64,000 nt of DNA from Tenodera sinensis. Its lineage: Eukaryota; Arthropoda; Insecta; Mantodea; Mantidae. The DNA lies in the NCBI GenBank assembly GCA_030765045.1, contig CM060964.1, positions 149,555,205 through 149,619,204 of the forward strand, read 5' to 3'. Positions 1-10,035 of the stretch are shown piece by piece (within the stretch, counting starts at the first letter, position 1; every line of letters begins with the position of its first letter). The notes beneath the pieces are model-generated. The model ran no database searches and was not told the DNA's origin. It was given only the letters and a program-made list of their open reading frames with translations. The translations under genes and the position numbers were made by a program.

Positions 1-61
1 TTGTCGAAGTCTCCTCGTAAAAGGTATCGCACTGATACCTTCTACGAGGAGACTTCGACAA
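1..61. repeat. Near-perfect hairpin palindrome at the left edge
   Basis: Bases 1-28 are complementary to 34-61 with one mismatch (position 20), around a 5-base loop at 29-33. The structure lies just downstream, in the minus-strand sense, of a gypsy RNase H remnant. It could be a fold-back formed during element decay or a conserved stem in the element's RNA. Because it touches the window edge, the arms may extend further left. Confidence 0.85.
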
Positions 62-99
62 CGCCACTGAGGATGTTTACCGCAGTTGTAAACGAAACG

Positions 100-797
100 T
101 CTGGAAGACAGATCACCGGCAGACCACGGCATAACAGCCCGGAAGATACTTCATTCTACAATATTCGCTTAAGCTCATCATCTAGTTAGTCGAGCATTTA
201 AGGAGCGTTTTGTCGTAATCAGCCACGTTAGTGTTTTGTGATGTGTATAAATTACAAATTTGTGTCCAAATAGACAAATTCGGCATTTCTTAACACCGGA
301 CACAACACTAAGCAATTCTTCTCCGGTAGTGGCGTAATTTATTCCTGAAGCTGTTAATAGTCTTTTAGCATATGCTAATGGTCGATCGATTGCTTGTTGA
401 ATTTGACTTAAGATTCCGAATATGCCAACATTAGAAGCGTCACATGATAGAATAAATGGTTGTGAAAAATCCTGGTTAGCTAGCAGCGATAGTCGGAGTA
501 TTTTTCAAAGTATTCAAAGCCCTGTCTGCATCACTGGTTCATTAAAATTTATAATTATTTTTTGTAAGTTGTGTTAGAGGTTTGCTAATACTAGAAACAT
601 CTTGGATAAAAGCTCTATAATATCCAACTGCTCCTAGAAATGATCTAACTTCCTTCACAGCAGATGGACGAGTTAAGTCCTTGATCGCCTCCACTTTACT
701 AGCGTCCGGTTTTGTCATGAGCGCTTACACTATGTTCTACATAGACCACTTCCGGTTTTGCGAAATAACACCTTTCGAGCCGCGGTTTTAAATTAAT
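100..797 (-). pseudogene. Ty3/gypsy reverse transcriptase-RNase H fragment
   Basis: Remnant of an LTR-retrotransposon pol gene, read right to left. From about 797 it shows the end of the RT palm (CYFAKPEVVY), then a frameshift. From 717 the RT thumb/connection follows, with FLGAVGYYRAF and the PLTQL motif typical of Ty3/gypsy. RNase H follows with an ILSCDAS box (usual TDAS) and a THH where TDH is usual, and ends near 110 with EY...KYLPG and V-A-like residues. Several stops and at least two frame changes show it is dead. Protease, the N-terminal RT, integrase and LTRs are not visible. It is a different, more decayed element than the gypsy copy at the right edge. Assignment to Ty3/gypsy is firm; the lineage is not. 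Confidence 0.8.
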
Positions 798-1399
798 TAT
801 AGAAATTAAATTAATTATAGAAAAACTAAAAGGAGATTGTAATCAATATTTAAGGGGAGAAACATTAATAGTAAAGCTGAGTGTATATTGAAGGCTCAAG
901 AAGGAAAGCCCGGACAGATTGGGTAATTGATAAGATTACGATTGTTAGGCAAGCAAGTCTGGTTGGAGTTCCGCGGGTTAATTTTTATCTTGCTATGACT
1001 TGCTAAAAATTGACCAGTACAATCGTATCCTTCGCTTTGCCAATGCGATCATGTGATGAACGACTTACATTTACTCGGAGTCTGCGCAGTCAGTATACGC
1101 GCATTTTTGTGATCTGTACGCAAGCTTGGCGCGCACATATTACTCAACGGACATATTAGGGTCACTAAGTTATAGTGTTCTGACATTGCAGTCGATGTTA
1201 GAAATTAACGTTTCTAATCAGATACTGTCGGCATATCTCTACAAAAGTATTTACATTTGCATATAAAGTCATATGTTTGCAAACTCCTCGTTTGTTTCCA
1301 TTCCTGCCAACACTCTCGCATGCCTTGCAGATTAAGAGCTCATGCTGGAGCTAGTTAGGTGCTGTGACACCAAACACTGGGTAGGACATCTCCTGGCGA
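798..1399. other. Intergenic stretch, nothing recognised
   Basis: AT-rich at its left end (repeated TTAATTATAGAAA), otherwise mixed composition. I see no coding stretch longer than noise, no inverted termini and no tandem repeat. It separates the gypsy remnant from the start of the LINE remnant. Confidence 0.5.
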
Positions 1400-3455
1400 C
1401 CAGATCTTCCAGATCTTGGTAGAAAAGTCTCCAACCAGCAGTGGGAGCGGAATTTGCGCCAACCTGAGCATCTTCTTACCGAGGAGCCCATGGAACAAGA
1501 ACCTCCTCCTAAAAGCCCTACGAGGAACCAGAAGGGCAAGCTGAAGCGGCAGCCTTCAATTAAGTGAACTTTGTAAACAGCTTCACCCATTGCCTCCAGA
1601 TTGCAATCGATCAATAGAATGCACGTGGCGTACGCGCTAATAGGGCTAATCTGCGGTTACTTTCCACTTCGCCGTCTCCCAGTATCGTCTGCTTACAGGA
1701 GACTAAGCTTTGGCAGCAGGACTCCTCTACTTGCCCTGGTTTCATTCCGGTGCGCTTTGACCTCGCACCGGAACTTGGTACTCCTGCTGATGGGGGTTTC
1801 ATGCTACTCAGACGTGACGACGTCTTTTACCAGCCTCTCACACTCACTACTACTCTGCAAACTGTTGGTGTTACTTTGAATTCACCCAGTTTTTGTTTCA
1901 CCCTTTGTTCCGTCTATCAGCCACCTTCCCCCTTCAGTATTGCGGACTTGTCCAATCTCGCGTTCCAGCTTCCAGCGCCCTACTGGTTGCTGGGAGATTT
2001 TAATGCCCATAACCCTCTTTGGGGATCGCCTCGGGATAGCGAAAGGGGGAAGCACCTTGCTGAGTTTTGCGCTAGGAATAATTTTTATCTTCTCAACACT
2101 GATAAACTGACTTTTGTTTCTCTTTCTACCGGTACCCTTTCTCTTTTAGACCTATCTGTGTCTTCAGCACAGCTTGCTCATGGTTTTGTGTGTAACGTCT
2201 TCTCTGACACCTTCTATAGCGAACATTTTTCCTGCTTGATCAGCCTGCTGTCCAACTATGTCCCATCGTCACGTGTATCCACCCGGCAAATCCACAAAGC
2301 CAAATGGACCTTTTTTTCCAGCTTAGCCAATTTTGACGATCGGCTATTCTATGATGTTGACCAGATGATGGCTCACCTTATGTCTGCGATTATTTCCGAT
2401 GCCGAACATCCCTCGGTCTTCTGTCTATCCTCGGCGTTTACCCGTCCCTTGTTGGTCCGACGAGTGCCGGGCTGCGGTTCGTGCGCAGAGGGCTCTGCTT
2501 ACCTTCAAGCGCTTACGTGCCAAAGCTCCTCGCATAATACAAGCCAGTAAGAGGACATCTTGACACAACGTTGTGGAATCGTTTAATCATTTCACACTGT
2601 TTGCGAGAAGCTCCGTCCTGTGGCGGGCAAAGTTTCACGTTCTACCGTGTCCGGTCTTAGGCTTAACAATGACACCCTCGTTTGCCCTAAGGATGTTGCT
2701 GACGCTCTGGGTGAGGCTTTTGCTAGTTTTTCCAGCTCATCTTATTACCACGCGGAATTTTTGCGCATGTAGCACCGGGCCAAGTCTCGTCGACTTTCCT
2801 TTCGTTCCTCTAACCGCGAGTGTTATAACGCCCATTTTACCACGCCGGAACTGGAGCGTGCCCTGGACTCTTCCAGGCCCTGCGCACCTGGAACGGATGG
2901 TATTCACATTTCCATGCCACAGTACTTGGCCCTGACTGATAAACAGTTTCTTTTAGACGTGTATAACCACATCGGGTGTACCTGTAGTTTTCCGCCCGCT
3001 TGACGCGAAGCCACCATCGTACCGGTCTTAAAATCTGACAAGGACCGCCATCTGCCTTCCAGTCATCGTCCGATCTCGCTCACTAGTGTCCTCTGCAAGG
3101 TGATGGATCGCATCATTAACGGGCAATTGACGTGGTGGTTTGAATCTCACAATGTGCTGCCCAACGTCCAGTGCGGCTTTCGTCACTTCCGTTTCAGGGA
3201 CGATCACTTGGTATCGTTGTCGGCGCACATCATGGACGGTTTTTTGCGGAAGAGCCAAGCGGTTGCTGTGTTTTTTGACTTACAGAAGACGTATGACACT
3301 TGCTGGAGGTATGGCATTCTTCGTACTCTCAATCACTGGGGCATTCGTGCTCGACAGCCCCTTTTTTATCACAATTTTATGCGACATAGGGTATTTCGGG
3401 CGCGGGTGGGCTCGGTTTTGTCCCGTGTTTTTACTTAAGACAACGAGGTACCGCA
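1400..3455 (+). pseudogene. I-like LINE, truncated copy (end of ORF1, endonuclease, part of RT)
   Basis: A diverged relative of the nearly complete element at 9583-15296, collinear with its bases from about 11095 to 13275. It begins inside the ORF1 tail: EEPMEQEP is shared, and the ORF1 stop is at 1565-1567. Then comes the APE-type endonuclease (LLGDFNAHNPLWGS at about 2001-2042), and the first half of the RT including VFFDLQKTYDTCW (about 3269-3307). Homology stops at 3455, at the codons before the GVPQG box, where an unrelated repeat starts. Frames change several times between 1600 and 3100, so it is non-functional. Both the 5' end and the catalytic RT core and RNase H are missing. The abrupt 3' stop is atypical for ordinary 5' truncation and suggests a later deletion or recombination at the (GT)n repeat. 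Confidence 0.85.
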
Positions 3456-3690
<235 letters not shown>

Positions 3691-3977
3691 TTTGAAGCAC
3701 CAGTGAAGCGCATGCTTGTGTGAGCTCCAGTTATATTGATCTATTTTGTGTATATTGGCGCAGTGCAATGCTTTGGTAGTAACATGTGAAACAGTAAGTC
3801 CTGAGGAATGCTGTGATATATAAATCTTTGTTTTAGCTATACGAAAATAAAGAGACTGGCGACTTCCTGAATTGTCTTGGTTATAAGTGACTAGTGATCT
3901 GACAGCACTCAGTATTGCCAACTTAGCTGTCGCTTGGCATCACTCTCGATCCTCTGCATATCGATTCATCAGTCGAC

Positions 3978-4640
3978 ATGAGTATCTGTAAAGAGTGTAC
4001 ACGGCCGGTAACAAGACAAGATATTGCAGGTAAAATTCAGTGTGGAGACTGCAACAACTGGTATCACAGCAAATGTGCTCAAATTACAGAAACAGATGTG
4101 GAGTTTATGAAATCGCAAAGGCAGCCCTTGGCGTTGTACTGACTGCACTAAACAGCGGCGAGAAGGTTTACGAAGCACATAACCAGATCATCCCATCTAT
4201 AGGTGACTTATATCAATTAATTATATCAATTAAGGAGGAACTGATTCAATTTAAAAAAATCTATAGATTATATACAGAAAGAACTAGGAAAATCTCTTGA
4301 TCTGGCTCATGAAAAATTGGATGAGAATGCCAAAGTAATCAAGGAACAATCTGAAAATTTAAATGCATGTCTGTCTAAAATTGAATCTTTAGAAGAAGAA
4401 AATCTGATGCTGCAGGAGAAGATAGATGAAACCAAACCTGAATTAGATAAACTTAATATGGGAGACATAAATATATGGAGTTCCAGAATCTGCAAACGAA
4501 GATACTTACGATGTGGTAAAGGGAATAGGATTTGTATGACTGACGTCTGTCATCGTCTAAGAAGACCACCGCACGAAACTGAGGAGGCATTATTGTCAAG
4601 TTCGTCCGGGGAACTGATAATGACTTTCTTTCTTTCATAG
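3978..4640 (+). pseudogene. CR1-like LINE ORF1 with PHD finger and coiled coil
   Basis: The ATG at 3978 opens a zinc finger of PHD type: C-x2-C near the start, C-x2-C and H-x2-C in CGDCNNWYHSKC, then a W-x-C-x2-C pair. One extra T near 4127 shifts the frame just before the last cysteine pair; reading in the next frame recovers PWRCTDC. Beyond this a charged, heptad-like stretch (about 4200-4450; ENLMLQEKIDE) looks like a coiled coil. PHD plus coiled coil in ORF1 is known from CR1/L2-type non-LTR elements, where ORF1 binds RNA and forms multimers. The RT of the same orientation begins about 110 bases downstream. The frameshift and later stops mark it as dead. Family assignment is moderately confident. 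Confidence 0.65.
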
Positions 4641-4755
4641 AAGTTTGAAAACAGTGTTGTTGTAATTAATTTAATTTAAAAGGTGAGTTAATTAATAACA
4701 CTGAACAACACTTACAACATATTTTTCCGGGACGCGTTTCAAAGGTAACTTTCCT

Positions 4756-5196
4756 CCATTATCAACCGGATTGAAGAACAAATGAAAATTAATCCCAAAT
4801 ATTTTTGGAACTTTGTAAAAAGTAGAAACGCCAAAAAATAGCATGATGAATACTATGACCATCAGTGATGTCTATCTAACGATGAAAGGGTTGCTGGTGC
4901 TTTTGCTACTTATTTTAAATTTGTATATTCAGCCACAGCACCATCATATGATATTCCGAAATCTAAAACTTTGGAATCTTCATATTCATTGTTTATAAAT
5001 TGTATCTCTGAAGAGGATATTAAACGTGCAATTAATAAATTAAGGCCCAAAGGAACCAGTGGTGCTGATGGGATTCCGCCTTACATTTTAAAAGGTTGTT
5101 CTGAATTGCTTTTGTTTGCTCTTAAAATTTTATACAATATCACCTTAAAAAACAATATTTTCTTTCACAATGGAAAATCAAAAGCATAACTCCTAG
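4756..5196 (+). pseudogene. CR1-like LINE: linker and start of reverse transcriptase
   Basis: The frame reads a typical endonuclease-RT linker (NPKYFWNFVKSRN near 4790) followed by the RT entry motif INKLRPKGTSGADGIPPYIL at about 5031-5090. Homology ends in the region where the family has the WKI...P box, with a frameshift at about 5160, and stops at about 5196. Endonuclease and the catalytic RT core are absent. Together with the PHD ORF1 upstream it forms the 5' part of one decayed element. A 3' RT fragment of similar type and the same orientation lies at 17114-17850; whether the two were once one copy cannot be settled because the middle of the RT is in neither. Confidence 0.7.
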
Positions 5197-6569
5197 TAGG
5201 GAGATTAAGACAGAGCTGGCGCACCTTTTTATGGGCAAGATGGCCGCCATACGCAACCTAAGGATTATTAGTTAGGAGGGTAGAGGGGCGCAGGATGTAG
5301 GCGTTTGAGGCTGGCTCTAGGGATAATGTTTAAGGTGTTTAAGCTGTATGTCTTTATACACGTTCATGATGCTCGAGTACGTTCTTCACCATCTCGATGT
5401 ATGTACCTAACGCAAGAACTTTCTAACTTGATTAAATATATTATCCTAACATAATGACACCTCGCCCCACATCGCCGCGCTAATCTAACCCAACCCAGCT
5501 CCCATTCTTTTTATTCTGGTCTTTGATAATTTAATCTAAGCCCATACTCTACATGTCTAACCTAAGCTAGCTCCCACTCTTTTTACTTTTTTATTTTTTT
5601 CATGATTTAACTTTCTTTAGCCTAACCTAGCTCCTACTCCTTTTTACTATGGTCTTTCACAATTTAACATAACCTAAGCCTCATACTTCTACTCGTCTAA
5701 CCTAACCTAACGTTACTTAACCTAAGGGAGCATAAACATTCCTATTTATTAAGCTAACTTAACCTAAACTATCTCATCCCATTTTGCTCGAGTATTCTAT
5801 TCTACTATAACTTATTTTAATCCTCGCACCATACCGTTTCAGGCTTAGACATTTCGCTTTCTTTTGCAGATGTTTCTCAGCAACTTTAGATACCTTGAAG
5901 GTATTAGACCTCCTGACATGCGAACCCTAAGCATTTTCTAAACATTGTGTGTTAATGATATTTTAGGAGTTCGCAAGTATTTTAGCCACTTTAAGCTGTT
6001 CGGGATGCTTTTTAAGAGTGTTTGACAGTTTGTCGTGATTTTTCGGTGTTTTCACGCCTTTAGTATGTTTTGATACTTTTGATGAGCATGTAGACCGTTT
6101 TTAGTGATTTTTTATGCTTTCACGATCTAATATGATTATTTTGTAAATGTATGATGCTCTCGTCTACAGCATTACTTACGGTCTTTCTAAGACTAACCTA
6201 ACTTAACCACAAGCCTCTTTAGAGATATTTCTTCATCGTTATTTGACATTATTCATGTTTCTTCTCCTCCCTCCCACTGTTTCTTAAGCTATCATTAGAA
6301 GACGTTGTAACCTTGTTGTTCAACTAGCTATTGCCTCCGTCTCTGTACACTGCTCCACTTTGCTATACATGTTAACCTCATTTAACGATTCTTTTGCATA
6401 GCTCTGCATGTTGTAATGCTAACACGTCAAACGTTGCCCACATTCCTTGCAAGACTATCCTAACCTAACCCAACCAACAATCATCATCACCAGCGTCACT
6501 ATAACCTGCACGAGCAAAACCATCTCCATCAAAACCACCTCCATAGCAGACACCACAACCTGCATTCTC
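5197..6569. other. Non-coding stretch rich in CTAACC motifs
   Basis: No convincing reading frame. Scattered CCTAACC/CTAACCTAA words occur at 5400-5830 and again at 6190-6480 and resemble degenerate arthropod telomere-type repeats. It lies between the CR1-like fragment and the C-terminal end of the Polinton polymerase and may be Polinton flank or older host DNA. Confidence 0.5.
5484..5709. repeat. Imperfect tandem repeat of about 64-76 bp with CCTAACC motifs
   Basis: Three units begin at about 5484, 5557 and 5621. Each starts with a CTAACCTAAGC/CTAACCCAACC-like block, then AGCTCCCACTCTTTTTA, then an AT-rich arm with a GATTTAA-like word. A run of CTAACCTAACCTAACG follows from 5697. The AACCT core equals the complement of TTAGG with interruptions. 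Confidence 0.6.
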
Positions 6570-7457
6570 TTACGCATGGCCTGCAACGCTGTAATGTCCG
6601 TACGCATATGTCGATATTCCATCCTTTGCAATTACTCTCTTGTCATCATGAGGCGACAGAGCTATTTTATTAGCTTTAACTGTAGAAACTTCATGATGCT
6701 GGGACAGGATCAATCTCATAGGAGTTCTTACGATTTTGAACGTTTCAAGACATAGCTATTGAAGCTGATGTATTGCTTAATGGCGCTATGTTTTATACCT
6801 TTGATCTTTTTTATTACAGAGCCATCAATATCGAGAGCATACATTTTAAGTCTGAGTCCATCGAAACCACGAATTATTCTACCACTTGTTTCATATTTAA
6901 ACTTTCCCAAAACTTTCTTGTTTTGCGTAGAATAGCATATATAGCTAGCAGGGCAATCCGCTGTATCCAGATGTTCAAGCATGTGTAATTTATCCTGGTA
7001 TATGTCAGCTGTAGTCACTCGATGGATGAAGGAATCTGTATCTGCATACAATAGTTTAAGATACTGAGTTCCACAATAAGGAAGTAACACATCGTATTGA
7101 TATGAATAAATAAGCGTCCTGAAAATGTCTAGCACACTCACACCAATGTATATAGGCTTCTTGAACACGATTTGACGAGCACTCATATGTACAGCTGCAA
7201 GATTAGGACCGTATATGGTTCGATCAATAAATGTGGGCTTGGATATGAGTTTTATAATGTTTTGCTGTTTGCTAGAAGACGTATATCTATACGATTAACA
7301 ATATTTTCCATTGTTTTTCCAAACATTGCATTATTGAAAAGTTTGTACAAATCCTCCTCGAAATCGTTTCTTGCTTGCTGTCGTAGGCGATTATTAAATT
7401 CGACGTAAGGCTTTAGCCAACAAGATTGTCGGAATTTTAGTGCTCAATGAATCTTTA
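6570..7457 (-). pseudogene. Polinton-type DNA polymerase B, C-terminal block (palm/thumb)
   Basis: Last third of a protein-primed family-B DNA polymerase (DNA_pol_B_2 type) of Polinton/Maverick-like elements. Reading leftward from 7457 it shows the motif-B region (about 7360-7310, FNNAMFGKTMEN), then motif C with the YADTDS catalytic signature at about 7045-7028, then KMYAL and KGIK motifs of the thumb. Frame changes occur near 7245-7187 and near 6730; after the latter the C-terminus (ALSPHDDKR, YAYGHY) continues in another frame to a stop at 6572-6570. A TGA sits at about 7443 in the first codons after the interruption at 7458. The gene continues upstream at 8492. Catalytic aspartates of motif C are kept, but the frame breaks make it a pseudogene. 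Confidence 0.85.
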
Positions 7458-7461
7458 CTAG

Positions 7462-8491
7462 CCTCTTGAGCGATGGCCATTTAAAACGTCCGCGAGCCGA
7501 GAACTGCTACCCAATATCCAGCGCAGGGCATTTAAAGTGCGTCGTATATACACAGCTGTATTTTTTGTAAATATTAAGTTATTTTAATGAAACAAAAACT
7601 GGTATAAAACTCGTCATATGCAGTATAAATGTACGTCATCAACAAAGTTGAGTTGTATTCACAAAACGTTGAAATGGCACTATTTTGTTTCACTGTGGTG
7701 AAAAGTCAACTTTGCTCTGTCGAACGCATCTAATATAAGTTCTCGGAAAGAAACAGTAAAGAAACACCCATTGTATGTGTGGTTTATGCGTCAGCATACT
7801 GTGTAATAAAGCACTAGAGTATGCATGGTCTCTTGAGTCATCAGAATAGAGGCACATTGCAACTTTTGCTTACGCGAGTTTCGTAACTTAGTAGAGTCCG
7901 TTTCTTTCTTTGTTGAAATACATACGTATACTTTCCTGCTTGTAGCTGAAGGGAGAAGTGGTATAACAAGGTATTTTTGCACCAACTGAATATAACCATA
8001 TACAATTGTTTGGTAATTTGGAGAGCTCTCTAAACCCACACAGGACAATGACCGACCTTGACTTCCGACTATAAATAGCTCTCAGTCTAATTGAACAATA
8101 CCACGTTGGGGGTTGAAAATCCAAAACCCCTGCACCCCTCAGACCTCAAGGAAAACATTATCCTAAAAGGATACCACCAACAGCAAAGAAGTCCCGCCCA
8201 TCTCGAAAGTGTTTCGTGTGCCGTAAGAAGGGAATTCGCGAATGTGGAGATGTAGGTACCCTTGTGTGTTTATCCCTGTTTTGAGGTAAATCACTGCAGA
8301 ACGAACATATTAAGGTAAACCAATAAAGTATATAGACTTTACTAAAATGTATCATAAAGGGAAAAGTAAAATAAGTTGAGTTGGATAAGGGATAAATAAG
8401 GGTTAAATGCTTAAACGCACAGGAAGTGTATACATATCGCTCATCCGTCATTTTAAATGGACGTGATTTCACGCCCATATCCCTCAAGAGG
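7462..8491. mobile_element. 1.03-kb terminal-inverted-repeat element inserted in the DNA polymerase gene
   Basis: The termini CCTCTTGAG (7462-7470) and CTCAAGAGG (8483-8491) are inverted copies. Similarity continues inward in patches (CCATTTAAAA near 7478 and its complement near 8446-8455). CTAG flanks both sides (7458-7461 and 8492-8495) and is present only once if the insert is removed, so the target duplication is CTAG or the TA inside it. The polymerase reading resumes on the other side. Inside I see no transposase; the longest frames (85-109 codons) resemble nothing I know. It is best described as a non-autonomous DNA transposon, possibly Tc1/mariner-like if the duplication is TA. The superfamily is uncertain. 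Confidence 0.8.
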
Positions 8492-9571
8492 CTAGTCGTA
8501 GACCATAACTAAGAGCCTGTTTCAAGGACATGTAATGTACCACATACTTCTTTCGAGATCCAAGATGAGCAATTAGTTTCTTTGAATACGATTCCCCTGG
8601 TTTCATACTCTCAGGCAGAAAGGGTAAATCATTATGAAGTTCACGCAGCTCCGCAGGATATTCCACGTAAACCTCCAAGATATATCCAAAGGAATCATCC
8701 CCCTTCAACGAACCGAGATGTATATCCTCAGGAGAAACCCACGTAAAGCTACCATAAGGAAGGGCGTCAGACAGTGCCCAGCCGTATTGGATATTGGCGT
8801 CTTCGTACGTAATAAAATGAGAGGGTTTACGAGGACCATACTGTTTCATGTAGATGTTATTAGCCTCAGCATACCGGAGGGAAACCTGCCATAACCCTCC
8901 TTTTATACCAGATTCAACCATGAGCAGCTGATCGTACTCAAGAAGCAATTCCAACTCGATTCCAGTATACAGCAGCATAGCATCCCATGTAAGTATGGAG
9001 AGGTAAAATAATGTGCAGGATCCACTTTATGAGTTTTCAGGGTTTGGTCTCTAAATGTCTCGAAGACATCCGCTGGGAGAAGTACATCCGAAATTAAGTA
9101 CAAATCACCGTACTCGCCAAGGTTTCGGACGTTAAAGTGCTTCCACACGTTCAGAGCGTGATCATAGTCCTCACTGCTGATTTCTTCGCTGTTTAACCTG
9201 TTGTATAAGGCATCCCTAGGAGGCAAACATATATCGTTCAGGGAATCCCACGATGTTACCTAATTATAGGGAAATCCACACTTACGAGGCATCAAGCCAA
9301 TATTCTCTGCTCCAAAGTATTTCGCTGTTTCAGGATGCGTTTCAAGGTTCTTTGCAAGCTTCTGCAAGCTTGTACTGAGGAAGCAAAAAGTATCCACAAA
9401 CCTGAGTTTAATATCCCCAACATACTTGGAGAATGATATATACCTTTCCTCTGAATTTGGTATAACCTCTACTCTTTCGCTAGTACACCCCAACCCCTTA
9501 ACAATGAAATGAGCGTTATTCCCGCTCAGGTGATGCATGAAGACAGGTATATAACTAGATGTAGCTCTCTA
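8492..9571 (-). pseudogene. Polinton-type DNA polymerase B, middle block
   Basis: Continuation of the same polymerase between the two insertions. From 9571 leftward: the stretch after the exonuclease domain (RFVDTFCFLSTSLQKL at about 9435-9380), then LGEYGDLYLISDVLLPADVF at about 9120-9060, typical of protein-primed polymerases. The palm start has motif A as DANIQYGWAL at about 8801-8772, where the family more often has leucine in place of Q. The block ends at 8492 in YGLRL, exactly at the insertion of the 1-kb element. Frameshifts lie near 9240-9260 and 8950-8980. The motif-A aspartate is kept. The gene is broken and cannot make a full polymerase; only its family and order of motifs are certain. 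Confidence 0.88.
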
Positions 9572-10035
9572 CCCCCCCCCCCTCGCCTTCCCCAGGGGGA
9601 CATACTACGGTAGGTCCGGGTTTGGCGCACCCGGGGCCCCGAGCCAAGTGACTCCCTCGGTGTGGGCTCCTCTTCGTGGTGAGGGAGTCAGTCAAATCGC
9701 CCACCCACGTGTAGGCCGTGCGTGGAGACCCATGTCGGTGGAAAGGATTATCCTGGTGGTTGAGGGGTGCGTATCTGAGCTCGGGACAGTTTTTTTTCTG
9801 AATCTGGGGAGGGTGCGCATTTCCATTACACTGCTTTGGTTTCTGCTTCACCTAAACGGGAGGCTAGGGACTAACCCACTCCTAGTCAATCGGCCAGGAC
9901 TAGGTATTGCACCGAACTCCAGGGTGAGTGGGACGGCGAGCCCGCTATATCCCCTGTGTAGCCCTGTCATCCCAGTGGGATGACCCCGTGTTGGGCTGGG
10001 GAGCACTGGGGGATGAAATTTATAGCCTTTTTTCT

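Noticed and set aside
1..189. Plus-strand frame of 62 codons at the left edge
   Set aside because: The opposite strand at 100-189 carries recognisable gypsy RNase H, and the first 61 bases are a hairpin; the frame has no ATG and no known similarity.
8061..8100. TATAAATAG followed by TCAGT, a possible core promoter in the 1-kb inverted-repeat element
   Set aside because: The TCAGT lies only about 14 bases after the TATA word, too close for a normal start site, and no frame follows.
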